Source: Clostridiales bacterium
GTDB lineage: Bacteria > Bacillota > Clostridia > Oscillospirales > Acutalibacteraceae
Assembly (NCBI GenBank): GCA_022800315.1
Contig: JAAWQC010000020.1
Span: 1-45,005, forward strand
DNA length: 45,005 nt
Reading direction: 5' to 3'
A model generated the notes under the pieces. The model was not told the origin of the DNA and did not search any database. It was given only the letters and a program-made list of their open reading frames with translations. The position numbers and the translations under genes are program-made. Of this stretch, positions 1 through 8,282 are shown one piece after another (positions within the stretch are counted from its first letter, which is position 1; every line of letters starts with the position of its first letter).

Positions 1-102
1 TGGGGAAATATTTCCCCAGCCGTTTTGTTCGGTATGATTTATGTATGACAGCAGATTGGAAAATCATACGCATCAAAACCCTGTTGTAAACTCTGTTTAC
101 AA
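1..102. repeat. Palindrome (1-18) and inverted repeat (84-102)
   Basis: Positions 1-18 read TGGGGAAATATTTCCCCA, a perfect palindrome cut by the window edge. Positions 84-91 (TTGTAAAC) and 95-102 (GTTTACAA) are perfect 8-bp arms around a 3-base loop. They could be protein-binding sites, a recombination site or the end of a mobile element. Nothing in the window decides between these. Confidence 0.5.
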
Positions 103-142
103 GCTGAAAATATGCCGAAAGTATGACGGCTATTCCTGCCTT

Positions 143-182
143 AACGCGAACTCCTATGGACTCACCCATAGGAGTTCGCGTT
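143..182. repeat. Perfect 17-bp stem-loop
   Basis: Arms 143-159 (AACGCGAACTCCTATGG) and 166-182 are exact reverse complements around the 6-base loop ACTCAC. No T-run follows on either strand, so it is not a normal intrinsic terminator. It could be an element end, an RNA structure or a processing site. It is GC-richer than the sequence around it. Confidence 0.7.
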
Positions 183-342
183 GGGGAGGCTGGAGGAAGC
201 GTTTATCCTGAAAAGCCAAATTTTTATGTTTTTCAGATGTTCTTGTTTTATAGTTATCAATTCTCAGCTACTATTATCTAAAGTAGGAGAGCTAGAAGAA
301 ACATGAATTTAAGGGTAATATATGGAAAAATGCTGAAAAATA

Positions 343-351
343 TGATATAAT
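343..351 (+). promoter_or_regulatory. Extended -10 promoter of the helicase gene
   Basis: TGATATAAT at 343-351 matches an extended -10 box (TG-N-TATAAT). The -35 at 323-328 (TGGAAA) is poor, which is usual for extended -10 promoters. Transcription would start near 358, about 55 bases before the proposed ATT start at 413. Confidence 0.5.
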
Positions 352-412
352 ACAAAAACAATGACGTTATAAGCTTTAATCTTAACGGAGTTATTATTTA
401 GGAGGTATTTCA

Positions 413-3127
413 ATTTTACGGATAGATGAGGCCATACTTGATACAAACAAAGTAATTTGTAAAAATATCTCTATATTTGATGATTCTGAAAGAGGATTAT
501 TATCGCAAAATATATTATCTCAACTTCGAAACTTTGTTGAGTATATTGTTCAAAAAGTGCACTCAAACGGTGTTGATAGTGATCCTAATAATTATGCTTA
601 TAAGAAGGAAGCGTGGGAGGTTGTAAATACAAGAGGTAATCTGAGATTTTTGAGTAAATTTCATGCTCTCCTTCAAAAGTCCGTATCGCATTATACATTT
701 GATGAAGGCGGTTCGGAACGTTTAATGCTTAAATATTATGAGCACTTGTTGAAAATAAAAGTTTTTCTCAAAGATACTTATAATTTAGACGTACTCGAAA
801 ACATAGATGATTTTCCGTTAAATCTTGATACCAATTTTTTGGAGTATTATGAGAAAATTGCTATTCGTATTAAGCAACCTAGTAGTTTCGCAACTCGTAA
901 TCCATATAATGACCGTTTTTATATTCAGAAAATCAAACCATTTTTTGTAAATCACCGTATCTATTATGAAGTTACTTTTACTGTTGCTAACGACAAAGCC
1001 AGTAAATTTGATAGGGTTATTGCATTTACAAATTTAGAACTTTCTGATAATTATGCTGTCAAACTCTCAGTACGTAATGATTATATAAAAGTATTAGGTA
1101 AAACAATGCCTGTCCAAATTATTGAAAATTGGGAGGTTTCTATTAGGCCTTGTGAAATAAATAGATTTGCTGATATATTTGGTAGTCACACAGAAATAAC
1201 CACAGGACTCATAGAATATCAAGAATTAATGATATTTTTAACAAAAACCCAAATAAGTCTTGTTGATTTAGTAACTGCGTCGGCTTCCTATTTTGCTTGG
1301 GCTAAATCGCAATGTACACAAAAAGCTAAAGTAATACATATATTTGAACTATTAACCAAGAGTAGAGAGTTAATAAAAAACAATGATCCAGGTTGCAATA
1401 TAATAAGATATTTTCTTCATAAAATGAACAATAAAATAATGAAACGTCAGCTTAACCGTGAAACTTGTGTGAGATTGTCAAATTTACATTTAGCGTGGGG
1501 ATGCTTACCATTTGACGAAATGCCTTTTGCTACTTCATTAATAAAACACAACCCCCGTATTTATGACTTATTTGAATGCATTAGTTCCTCCGGCCGTGAT
1601 CACGAATTTCTTGCTCGCGCTATTAAAAACAGTACGGAACAGCAAGGCAATCTATTCATTCCCATAAAAGAATTAACACGCTTCAAAGACATTGAAGAAT
1701 TACGAAAAAAATACAATTCATTAATTTACTATAAACATTTAGATAGATATATGGAGTTATATAAAGATTACCTTTATATAAAAGGGTATGCCGATGATAC
1801 CGCTGAGATAATTAAAAAACTCGAAAAACTTTCTTCAACAGGAATAAGCGGTTATACTAATTTTGTTGAATCTTGGTTATCAAAAAACGCATCATATTCC
1901 ATTGATAGTGCAGAGAAGTTAAACGCACTAAAAACAATGTTTTCGGATTCTCAAGTTGCACTTATCTATGGATCTGCAGGAACAGGTAAATCTACGCTTA
2001 TCAATCACATTTCAAATTTATACAATAACAGAAAAAAGTTATATTTAGCAAATACAAATCCGGCTGTTGACAATTTAAGACGAAAAGTTAATTCAGATAA
2101 TCGAGATTTTAAAACAATTAAAAAATTTCTATCTAAATATAATCACAACACAGAATATGATATATTGTTTATTGATGAATGTAGCACAGTCAGCAATAAA
2201 GATATGAAAGAAATTTTAGATAAAGCAAAATTTAAACTTCTTGTTTTAGTAGGTGATGTATTTCAGATTGAATCAATTCTCTTCGGTAACTGGTTTAATA
2301 TAGCACGTACTTTTATACCAGAAAAATCTGTATCTGAATTAGTAAAGCCATACCGTAGTACTAACAAAGAACTATTAACTGTTTGGGATAGAGTGCGCAG
2401 ATTAGATGATGCTATTTTAGAGCCATTAGTAAAAAACAAGTATTCTGTAGAGCTAAACGAATCAATATTTGATCATTCTACAAATGATGAAATAATTCTT
2501 TGCTTAAATTATGACGGATTATATGGAATAAATAATATAAACCGATTTTTGCAAAGTAACAATCCCAATAAAGCTACGTATTGGGGAATGGGGGTTTACA
2601 AGATAGGTGATCCTATACTATTTAACGAATCTGATCGATTCGCACCTTTAATCTATAACAATATGAAGGGACGCATAGTAGATATTAATTCAACTGTAGA
2701 TAGTATACAATTTGATGTAGAATTGGACTTAGCGATTACTGAGTGGGAAGCTGAAAATTATGACTTTACGCTAGTCGGAGATTCAGAGATTGGGAATTCA
2801 ATAATCAGATTTTCGGTAAACAGCTATAGGAGCACAGATAACGACGACGATTCAAACGATGTTATTGTTCCATTTCAGGTGGCATATGCAGTGTCAATTC
2901 ACAAAGCGCAAGGGTTAGAGTATAACTCTGTAAAGATAGTTATCACCAATGAAGTGGAAGAGCTTATTACACATAATATTTTTTATACTGCCATAACCAG
3001 AGCTAAGGAAAAATTAAGAATTTATTGGACTCCAGAAACAGAGAAAAAAATTTTGGAGAGCCTTGTGTTAAAAAATTACCGTAGAGATGCTGCTTTATTG
3101 GCGTCTTTGTATGATCTCAAGAAATGA
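413..3127 (+). CDS. Large SF1-type DNA helicase / AAA-family ATPase
   Basis: This 904-residue protein has an N-terminal region of about 500 residues that I do not recognise, then a superfamily 1 helicase core. Walker A GSAGTGKST lies at residues 520-528, the Walker B/DEC box (FIDEC) near 587-590, the late motif SIHKAQGLEY from 828, and a C-terminal YTAITRAKEKL of the RecD/UvrD_C_2 kind near 858. The longest ATG/GTG/TTG frame begins at GTG 557 without a good ribosome site. The frame stays open upstream to 386, and GGAGGT at 401-406 sits six bases before ATT 413, so I start there. The extra 48 residues look protein-like. The gene is AT-rich and rich in ATA and AGA codons, unlike the chromosome to its right, so it was probably acquired. 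A phage-defence role is possible but unproven. Confidence 0.85.
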   Translation: MLRIDEAILDTNKVICKNISIFDDSERGLLSQNILSQLRNFVEYIVQKVHSNGVDSDPNNYAYKKEAWEVVNTRGNLRFLSKFHALLQKSVSHYTFDEGGSERLMLKYYEHLLKIKVFLKDTYNLDVLENIDDFPLNLDTNFLEYYEKIAIRIKQPSSFATRNPYNDRFYIQKIKPFFVNHRIYYEVTFTVANDKASKFDRVIAFTNLELSDNYAVKLSVRNDYIKVLGKTMPVQIIENWEVSIRPCEINRFADIFGSHTEITTGLIEYQELMIFLTKTQISLVDLVTASASYFAWAKSQCTQKAKVIHIFELLTKSRELIKNNDPGCNIIRYFLHKMNNKIMKRQLNRETCVRLSNLHLAWGCLPFDEMPFATSLIKHNPRIYDLFECISSSGRDHEFLARAIKNSTEQQGNLFIPIKELTRFKDIEELRKKYNSLIYYKHLDRYMELYKDYLYIKGYADDTAEIIKKLEKLSSTGISGYTNFVESWLSKNASYSIDSAEKLNALKTMFSDSQVALIYGSAGTGKSTLINHISNLYNNRKKLYLANTNPAVDNLRRKVNSDNRDFKTIKKFLSKYNHNTEYDILFIDECSTVSNKDMKEILDKAKFKLLVLVGDVFQIESILFGNWFNIARTFIPEKSVSELVKPYRSTNKELLTVWDRVRRLDDAILEPLVKNKYSVELNESIFDHSTNDEIILCLNYDGLYGINNINRFLQSNNPNKATYWGMGVYKIGDPILFNESDRFAPLIYNNMKGRIVDINSTVDSIQFDVELDLAITEWEAENYDFTLVGDSEIGNSIIRFSVNSYRSTDNDDDSNDVIVPFQVAYAVSIHKAQGLEYNSVKIVITNEVEELITHNIFYTAITRAKEKLRIYWTPETEKKILESLVLKNYRRDAALLASLYDLKK

Positions 3128-3456
3128 GTGATACTAATGTATACAGTAGGTGTTTCATTTAACCATTTTTCAATAAATCAATTATAACAAACACATAGCG
3201 GTCTTATACAAAAAGGACAGGCTTTAGGGTTTACTTATCTTTCTTTTAGTTTTGAGTTCATCCTCATCCCATTGATTGTGATTTAACAAATAACTTTATG
3301 TAAATACTGCTTATTGACTGTCAGCAAACCGTTGATTTTACTAGCTTTCTACTGTAAATGCTGTATCGCCACTCCGACCAATGCAGAAACCTGTCGAAAA
3401 AGCTGAAATTGCTTGATCGGCAGGTTTCTTCTATAATTAAAAATATAAATAACTTA
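3128..3456. other. Gene-free AT-rich spacer with one inverted repeat
   Basis: No ORF of note is present. AGAAACCTG (3385-3393) and CAGGTTTCT (3421-3429) are perfect inverted arms, extended imperfectly inward, around a loop of about 27 bases. A short T-containing tail follows, so this may be a weak terminator downstream of the helicase or an operator-like element ahead of the MerR gene. Confidence 0.4.
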
Positions 3457-3487
3457 TTGACTCTGCCGTTGGGGAATAGTTTATACT
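3457..3487 (+). promoter_or_regulatory. MerR-type promoter with 19-bp spacer
   Basis: TTGACT (3457-3462) and TATACT (3482-3487) are separated by 19 bases, longer than the usual 17. MerR-family activators act on such over-long spacers by twisting the DNA. The spacer holds an imperfect dyad (ACTCTGCC / GGGAATAGT). The MerR gene itself starts 31 bases downstream, which suggests autoregulation. Confidence 0.65.
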
Positions 3488-3518
3488 ATGATTAAGCTAA
3501 TTACAAGGAGGATGTGTA

Positions 3519-4472
3519 ATGAACGAATTGATTAAAATACGGGATGTATCAACCAAATACGATATATCAGCCCGAACACTTCGTTATTATGAAGATATGG
3601 GACTGATACAAAGTGCCCGGAGCGACGATTACGCTTATAGGCTTTATGATGAAGCGGCCGTGCGGCGTCTTGAGCAGATTTTGATCCTGCGCAAGCTAAA
3701 CATCAGCATCAAGGATATACAACGAATATTCGATACATCCGGTTCTGAGGTTGTTTTAGAGGTGCTGGGCAAAAAGGTGGACTCCATAGACGAGGAAGTG
3801 TCTCTCCTGCATGAACTCAAAGAAATCGTTTTGAAATTTATCCGTCAAATCGAACAGGCTGATTTTGGCAAAGAATCCGATATAAAACTTCTATACGAGA
3901 AGGCAAAAGAGATTGAAACGCAAATTACAAATGTCGATTATCATGACAATCCTTCAACGGTGAATCGTTTGCTTGAAGTTACGGAGCAACTTGACAGCAA
4001 GGTGCCGGATATCATGATTGTCAGAATACCAAAATTCAGAGCGGTAACATCAGGGCTTTTAACATTTGAAGAACTTTTCAGCGGAGGTTTCGGGCCGTGG
4101 CGAGAAGCCCACAACCATTTATTTAAACCCGTAATTTTCGATTCTCCCGATTTTTTATGCGGAAGAGACGGAAAAGCCGAATGGATTTGGGCAATAAAAG
4201 ACGAAGTGACGCAAGTCGATACACATCCGTATGAAATTATCGAATATCTCGGCGGGTTGTATTCAGTTGCGGTTAGCGTAGACGGTGACAGTGAAAGCCA
4301 CAACAGAGTGAGAAGCAAGACAGAGAAATGGCTCGAAAACACGAATTTTGCCATTGACAGCAGCCGCGAATTAATGGGACATATGATTTATGTAGACGAT
4401 GAAATTAAAGAAGGTCTTGGCTACCATCAGATGAATCTTTATGTGCCTATAAAATTACGGGAAACAAAGTAA
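3519..4472 (+). CDS. MerR-family regulator with C-terminal effector-binding domain
   Basis: The 317-residue protein begins with a typical MerR winged helix (residues about 5-75: ARTLRYYEDMGLI, then a second helix pair in LRKLNISIKDIQRIF). A coiled-coil dimerisation helix follows (about 80-120). The C-terminal 150 residues resemble the GyrI-like/AraC effector-binding fold that senses small, often cationic or aromatic, ligands, so it is probably a drug- or stress-sensing regulator. ATG 3519 has AAGGAGG seven bases upstream. Apart from its own promoter no target gene is evident, since the next plus-strand gene is over 4 kb away. Base composition is intermediate between the AT-rich helicase and the GC-rich chromosome. 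Confidence 0.88.
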   Translation: MNELIKIRDVSTKYDISARTLRYYEDMGLIQSARSDDYAYRLYDEAAVRRLEQILILRKLNISIKDIQRIFDTSGSEVVLEVLGKKVDSIDEEVSLLHELKEIVLKFIRQIEQADFGKESDIKLLYEKAKEIETQITNVDYHDNPSTVNRLLEVTEQLDSKVPDIMIVRIPKFRAVTSGLLTFEELFSGGFGPWREAHNHLFKPVIFDSPDFLCGRDGKAEWIWAIKDEVTQVDTHPYEIIEYLGGLYSVAVSVDGDSESHNRVRSKTEKWLENTNFAIDSSRELMGHMIYVDDEIKEGLGYHQMNLYVPIKLRETK

Positions 4473-4520
4473 GGCAGCAAGCGTATATGATGTTAAAATC
4501 ATTTGTACAAAAAACCTGGT

Positions 4521-4572
4521 AATCCGAACTACATTCTCCAGGCGGGGGATGTGTTCGGATTTATTATTTCTA
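4521..4572 (+). terminator. Terminator after the MerR gene
   Basis: AATCCGAAC (4521-4529) pairs with GTTCGGATT (4553-4561), with further imperfect pairing inside the loop (ACAT/ATGT). A T-rich tail (TTATTATTTC) follows. It lies 49 bases past the MerR stop. Confidence 0.6.
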
Positions 4573-4583
4573 TTGAGAATGGC

Positions 4584-4735
4584 TCACATGCGTTGGTCCA
4601 GTGAATGGTCGAATTCCTCCATCACATGAACCAAAGCCGACGACGTCTCCTCCGGCAGGTCGCGTAGTACCTCAAAACATGAAGGGGTGGGTCCGGTCCA
4701 TAAGCGAGTATCGGTAATCAGCCGCCGCCTTCCCC
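4584..4735 (-). pseudogene. Possible decayed gene fragment
   Basis: On the minus strand two adjoining frames look protein-like. One reads ADYRYSLMDRTHPFMF and then stops; a neighbouring frame continues with FEVLRDLPEETSSALVHVM and ends near 4584. A frameshift near 4675 would join them. I do not recognise the family. The fragment sits at the junction between the AT-rich block and the GC-rich chromosome, where truncated genes are common. It could also be chance. Confidence 0.25.
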
Positions 4736-4763
4736 TATCAAAAATTGTTTCACCCCGCAATCA

Positions 4764-4792
4764 AGAGCCGCCGTTAAGCTAACGGCGGCTCT
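4764..4792. terminator. Perfect 13-bp hairpin beyond the DUF1801 gene
   Basis: AGAGCCGCCGTTA (4764-4776) and TAACGGCGGCTCT (4780-4792) are exact complements around AGC. It lies 8 bases past the stop of the minus-strand DUF1801 gene. The T-rich tail (CTTTGCTTATTTT) is on the plus side, so the hairpin may serve both directions. Confidence 0.6.
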
Positions 4793-4799
4793 GCTTTGC

Positions 4800-5174
4800 T
4801 TATTTTCGCCAGAAGGAGGAACAGTCGGCTTTATCCTCCACATTAAATCGGATGATTCTCTCCAGTAACTCAAAGGGGACCGTCTGTCCCCAGCGAATTC
4901 GCAGCAACTGCTGACTGTGGTCATAGCCGGCCTGACGGATATCCGCTGAAAAACGCTCGATCGCCGCTTTTTCAGGAGCGGCTGCCAAATGCTGTTTGGA
5001 TACGCTGAAGCCGATAATAAAGGTCCCGTGGTCGGTAAACATCGGCTGGTTCCAGGCAATCTTCGGCATCAGCTGGGGAAATCGCCGTATCACCCAGTCC
5101 AGAACCTCCTCTGTCCGCGCCCGCTGCCGCTCCTGTTCGATACGGGCGGTAAAGCCGGCAAACGTCTCGGTCAT
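4800..5174 (-). CDS. DUF1801 / YdhG-type iron chaperone-like protein
   Basis: The 124-residue protein matches the small DUF1801 (YdhG/YdeI) fold in length and pattern: an N-terminal helix with repeated E/R residues, WVIRRFPQLMPKIAWNQPMF, a GFSVSKQHLAAAPEK strand-turn, and a C-terminal VPFELLERIIRFNVED helix. The Bacillus subtilis member (Fra/YdhG) has been described as a frataxin-like iron chaperone; others have no known function. The ATG at 5174 has a GGGGTGAG ribosome site. It follows the ABC ATPase by 88 bases on the same strand and could be co-transcribed, although the gap permits its own promoter. Confidence 0.8.
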   Translation of the reverse strand: MTETFAGFTARIEQERQRARTEEVLDWVIRRFPQLMPKIAWNQPMFTDHGTFIIGFSVSKQHLAAAPEKAAIERFSADIRQAGYDHSQQLLRIRWGQTVPFELLERIIRFNVEDKADCSSFWRK

Positions 5175-5262
5175 ACTCTCACCCCCTGTGATGAGAGTAG
5201 TCTTTCCCGTTCGATGGCATTTACGCCGACTGACATGGGCGACGCCTCGATAATGACGGCTG

Positions 5263-5925
5263 TCAGGCCGGCCTCAGCCGTCCCCTGTCCAGAAAATAGA
5301 CGAAGTCGCTCTGCTCGGCCACCCGGCGGGAATGGGTGACGAGGATGACGCATTTATCCTGCTCATGGGCGATTTCGTGGAAGATGCGCAGGATGGTTTC
5401 CTCGGTCTCCCCATCCAGATTGCCCGTCGGTTCATCGGCGATGAGGACGGCAGGGTCGTGGGACAGCGCCCGCGCGATGCCGACCCGCTGCTGTTCCCCT
5501 CCCGACAGCTTGAGGACTTTCCGATCGGCGGTTTCCCTGTCGATACCCACCTGTTCCAGCAGGGTGTAAGCCGCCCTTTTCCTGCTGGCGCGCTTTACCC
5601 TCGAGAGGTACAGGGACAATTCGACATTTTCCGCGGCGGTGGCGTTGGTCAGCAGGTTGTATCCCTGGAAAATAACGCCGATTTGCTGGGAACGGTAGCG
5701 GTCGCGGTCGAGCTGCCGGATATCGGTGCCATCATAGGCCACCCCGCCGCTGGTAGGTAAATCGAGACCGGACAGCAGCGAGAGCAGGGTGCTTTTACCG
5801 GCTCCCGATTTCCCCATAATGCCGTATAACGCCCCCCTGTCAAATTCGGCGTTTATCTCCTGCAGCACGTTTTTTTTCGTGCCCTCATACCGGTAATCCA
5901 CGTCCTGTAAAGCAAGAATTCCCAT
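5263..5925 (-). CDS. ABC transporter ATP-binding protein (LolD/MacB type)
   Basis: This 220-residue nucleotide-binding subunit has Walker A GKSGAGKS at residues 38-45, a Q-loop (VIFQGYN), ABC signature LSGGEQQRVGIARAL and Walker B VLIADEPTGN. The length and the ADEPTGNLD wording are typical of the MacB/LolD/FtsE branch that powers FtsX-like permeases. Such pairs export or extract substrates such as antimicrobial peptides, or act mechanically on envelope proteins. It starts 4 bases after the permease stop, with AAGGAG upstream of ATG 5925, so the two are certainly one operon. The substrate is not readable from the sequence. Control by the upstream BlaI/BlaR1 pair is likely. Confidence 0.92.
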   Translation of the reverse strand: MGILALQDVDYRYEGTKKNVLQEINAEFDRGALYGIMGKSGAGKSTLLSLLSGLDLPTSGGVAYDGTDIRQLDRDRYRSQQIGVIFQGYNLLTNATAAENVELSLYLSRVKRASRKRAAYTLLEQVGIDRETADRKVLKLSGGEQQRVGIARALSHDPAVLIADEPTGNLDGETEETILRIFHEIAHEQDKCVILVTHSRRVAEQSDFVYFLDRGRLRPA

Positions 5926-5929
5926 GGTG

Positions 5930-7276
5930 TCAGCTCCTTTCCGACAGTATCTTCATCGGTTCGTATCGGGTGATATAGAGAATACTCGCCAGGGAGGAAA
6001 TCAGCACCAGTATCAGCGCCAGAGATACGATCTGTCCCACAGCCTGGGGGGTCAGCTGGATTGATATCTCGGAGAGCATGCCGGTTGAGCTGTCTGAAGA
6101 GGCACCGATGACCGTGACGCTCTGGTTTGTCTGCTGTCCCTCCGCGAGCTGAATCTGCCCTTCCAGCAGGATATCAGCCACCGGCTGGGACAGGATGAGC
6201 GAAATCCCCAGACCCACCGCCAGACAGACCCCGGCGATCACTAGTGATTCGCAGACCATGCCGGCGATCACCTTGACACGCTTCATCCCCATCGCCCGGA
6301 GTACCCCAATCTCGTATTTGCGCTCCCGTACGGCCATCACCGACAGGAAGAGCAGGATACTGCCGCCGAATACCAGCACCACGATCAGAAAGATGCGGAC
6401 GATGCCGGCGATGCCTTCCACCGGACCGACGATCCGGTTATACCCCTCTTCGTCGGTGGTTGTGCAGTAGTATTCCGGCAGGCCCTTGGCCCTGGCCTCC
6501 TGCTGGAAGGCCTCCAAATCCTTTGGGTCCTTTAAATAGTAGGTAGCGTTCATCTCGCCATGTTCTGCATACAGGCCCATTCCCAGCATCGATTCCATAC
6601 TGGTGATGATCTCATTGCCGCGGTTGAACAGCGGATGGCGAAAAAGGGCAGAGCCCTCGATACCGTCCCGGTATATCCCGCAGATGGTGAAGGTGTGGGG
6701 CTTCGGTGAACCGGCGTCGCGGCTGATTACGGTGATCGAATCCCCCACCGACAGGCCGTTCAACTGGGCGAACTGCTCACTGACTAGGCACTCGTCCGTC
6801 TTCTCAAACGCCCGCCCCCCGACAATCGCCCGTTTTCCGCTGACGAAGTCCTCGCTGATGGAAGGCTGGGAGGACGCCCGGACCTTGGCGTTCAGCGACA
6901 GCTGATCGCCCATATTGGAACTGATGGCATTGTTGCTTCCCGCGTCCCCGTCCAGCGCCTTCAAATCCTGAAGGACCGCCGACAGGGACAGCTCATATTC
7001 GGTTTTCTGCAGCAGGTCGGAGCGGGCGATAGCCATCTGCTGTTCGGCGGAGGGATATTTGACACTGCCATTCTTCTGTACCTTGTCGGTGTCGAGAAAC
7101 AGAGTGACCTCCGCGCCGAACCGGGTTTTGTAATCTTTGGTGATGGAACCCACCGTCGTGCTGATGACGATGGAGATAGAGACAGCGATGATAATCACCA
7201 GGGTGATGATGCCCACAAGCAGGTTCCGCCCTTTATTCCGTCCCAAATTTCGGATAGCATTTTTCAGTAAATACAC
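5930..7276 (-). CDS. FtsX/MacB-type ABC transporter permease
   Basis: The 448-residue protein has the MacB layout: one N-terminal membrane helix (about 17-42, GIITLVIIIAVSISIVIS), a large extracytoplasmic domain (about 45-285), then three membrane helices (about 290-320, 340-365, 415-440) forming the FtsX domain. The cytoplasmic loop VRERKYEIGVLRAMGMKR between helices 2 and 3 is the usual FtsX coupling segment. The start is GTG 7276 with AGGAGGA upstream. It pairs with the downstream ATPase. Position behind BlaI and BlaR1 genes suggests induction by a cell-envelope antibiotic or peptide. An MacB-like or peptide-resistance exporter is the best guess. Confidence 0.9.
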   Translation of the reverse strand: MYLLKNAIRNLGRNKGRNLLVGIITLVIIIAVSISIVISTTVGSITKDYKTRFGAEVTLFLDTDKVQKNGSVKYPSAEQQMAIARSDLLQKTEYELSLSAVLQDLKALDGDAGSNNAISSNMGDQLSLNAKVRASSQPSISEDFVSGKRAIVGGRAFEKTDECLVSEQFAQLNGLSVGDSITVISRDAGSPKPHTFTICGIYRDGIEGSALFRHPLFNRGNEIITSMESMLGMGLYAEHGEMNATYYLKDPKDLEAFQQEARAKGLPEYYCTTTDEEGYNRIVGPVEGIAGIVRIFLIVVLVFGGSILLFLSVMAVRERKYEIGVLRAMGMKRVKVIAGMVCESLVIAGVCLAVGLGISLILSQPVADILLEGQIQLAEGQQTNQSVTVIGASSDSSTGMLSEISIQLTPQAVGQIVSLALILVLISSLASILYITRYEPMKILSERS

Positions 7277-7309
7277 GATAAAATTCCTCCTGTCGTGTCG
7301 ATGCTGCTG

Positions 7310-8281
7310 TTATGTCAGCGGCAGGGTAAAAGCAATGCCCGCTATTTCGTTGACGAAGGTCATAAAGGACAGTGCGCCGATGAGAGCGATGCCCAGCAGG
7401 GCGATCGCGGTGAACAGCACGGGGGCATACCGGCTATGCATGATCGACAGGACACGCTCCTCCGTCGCGCTCCGGCTGAAATGGCCAGCCAAAGGCAGGA
7501 TTCCTTTTTTCTGTTCCGCAAGGGCGATCAGGGTGAGGGCATACTCGGATTTCGTTTTTTTGGTGATGCCCAGCTTCTTCAGTACCTGCTCGTCACAGTG
7601 CAGCTCGATATCCCGGTTCAGCAGGACAACCATCACCCAGACCATGGGGTTGTACCAGTACAGGCACAGCACGGCGGCGGACAGCCACTTCCACACCACG
7701 TCGAAATGGCGGATATGCGCCATCTCATGGGTCAGGACGAACCGCACATGCTCCTCATCGCCAAAATCCATAGCGGAAGGCAGCAGTATCACCGGTCGGA
7801 CAAGGCCGTAGGTCAATGCGCTGGACACTTCATCACACTGCAGGATCCGGATTTTTCTGTGTATACGGTTGTCCCGCAGCCACTGCCGGATATCCTCCCG
7901 TTCGACCGGACAGGCGAAGCGATAGATCTTTTTCCCCCGGATATGGCCGACGATAAAATAGGCCGCCAGCAGGATACCGCCGGCCAGCCACGCGGCCAGC
8001 AGATACCAGGGAACGGCAAAGGCCGTTAAGGTGGCGGCAGAATGCGCGGAGTCCGCTGCGGGTCCCCGGTCCTGTAAAAGCGGACGCAGCAGGGTATGTA
8101 AATTGGGAAGGGAAAAGCCGGCCGCTACGCTTTGGGTATAGGGGATAAACAGCCGCAGCAGCACCACCGCCCACAGGCCGGTGAGTATCTTTTTTGGCAG
8201 TTTATAGAGAAACAGGGAGCGCAGCAGCACCACCAGAAGGATCAGCAGGATAGCCCTGAACTGATTGTCGAATATCGTCAC
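7310..8281 (-). CDS. BlaR1/MecR1-like M56 membrane metalloprotease
   Basis: The 323-residue integral membrane protein has paired N-terminal helices (about 5-50), another near 110, and the zinc-protease motif HEMAH at residues 185-189 in the context VLTHEMAHIRHFDV. A conserved segment IELHCDEQVLKKLG follows, then a last membrane helix near 285-310. This is the M56 domain of BlaR1/MecR1, which senses an antibiotic and cleaves the BlaI repressor. It lacks the C-terminal penicillin-binding sensor domain of true BlaR1, which makes the family proteins about 600 residues, so the signal may not be a beta-lactam. Start GTG 8281 lies one base past the BlaI stop with GGAGG upstream. Confidence 0.9.
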   Translation of the reverse strand: MTIFDNQFRAILLILLVVLLRSLFLYKLPKKILTGLWAVVLLRLFIPYTQSVAAGFSLPNLHTLLRPLLQDRGPAADSAHSAATLTAFAVPWYLLAAWLAGGILLAAYFIVGHIRGKKIYRFACPVEREDIRQWLRDNRIHRKIRILQCDEVSSALTYGLVRPVILLPSAMDFGDEEHVRFVLTHEMAHIRHFDVVWKWLSAAVLCLYWYNPMVWVMVVLLNRDIELHCDEQVLKKLGITKKTKSEYALTLIALAEQKKGILPLAGHFSRSATEERVLSIMHSRYAPVLFTAIALLGIALIGALSFMTFVNEIAGIAFTLPLT

Positions 8282-8282
8282 G

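Larger units (their letters stand above)
1..412. other. AT-rich gene-free stretch before the helicase
   Basis: No convincing coding region is seen in these 412 bases. They hold an 18-bp palindrome at the left edge, an 8-bp inverted repeat, a perfect 17-bp hairpin and, from about 343, the promoter and ribosome site of the helicase gene. The short motif GTATGA recurs near 34, 51 and 121. The composition is clearly more AT-rich than the chromosome right of about 4800. Confidence 0.6.
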
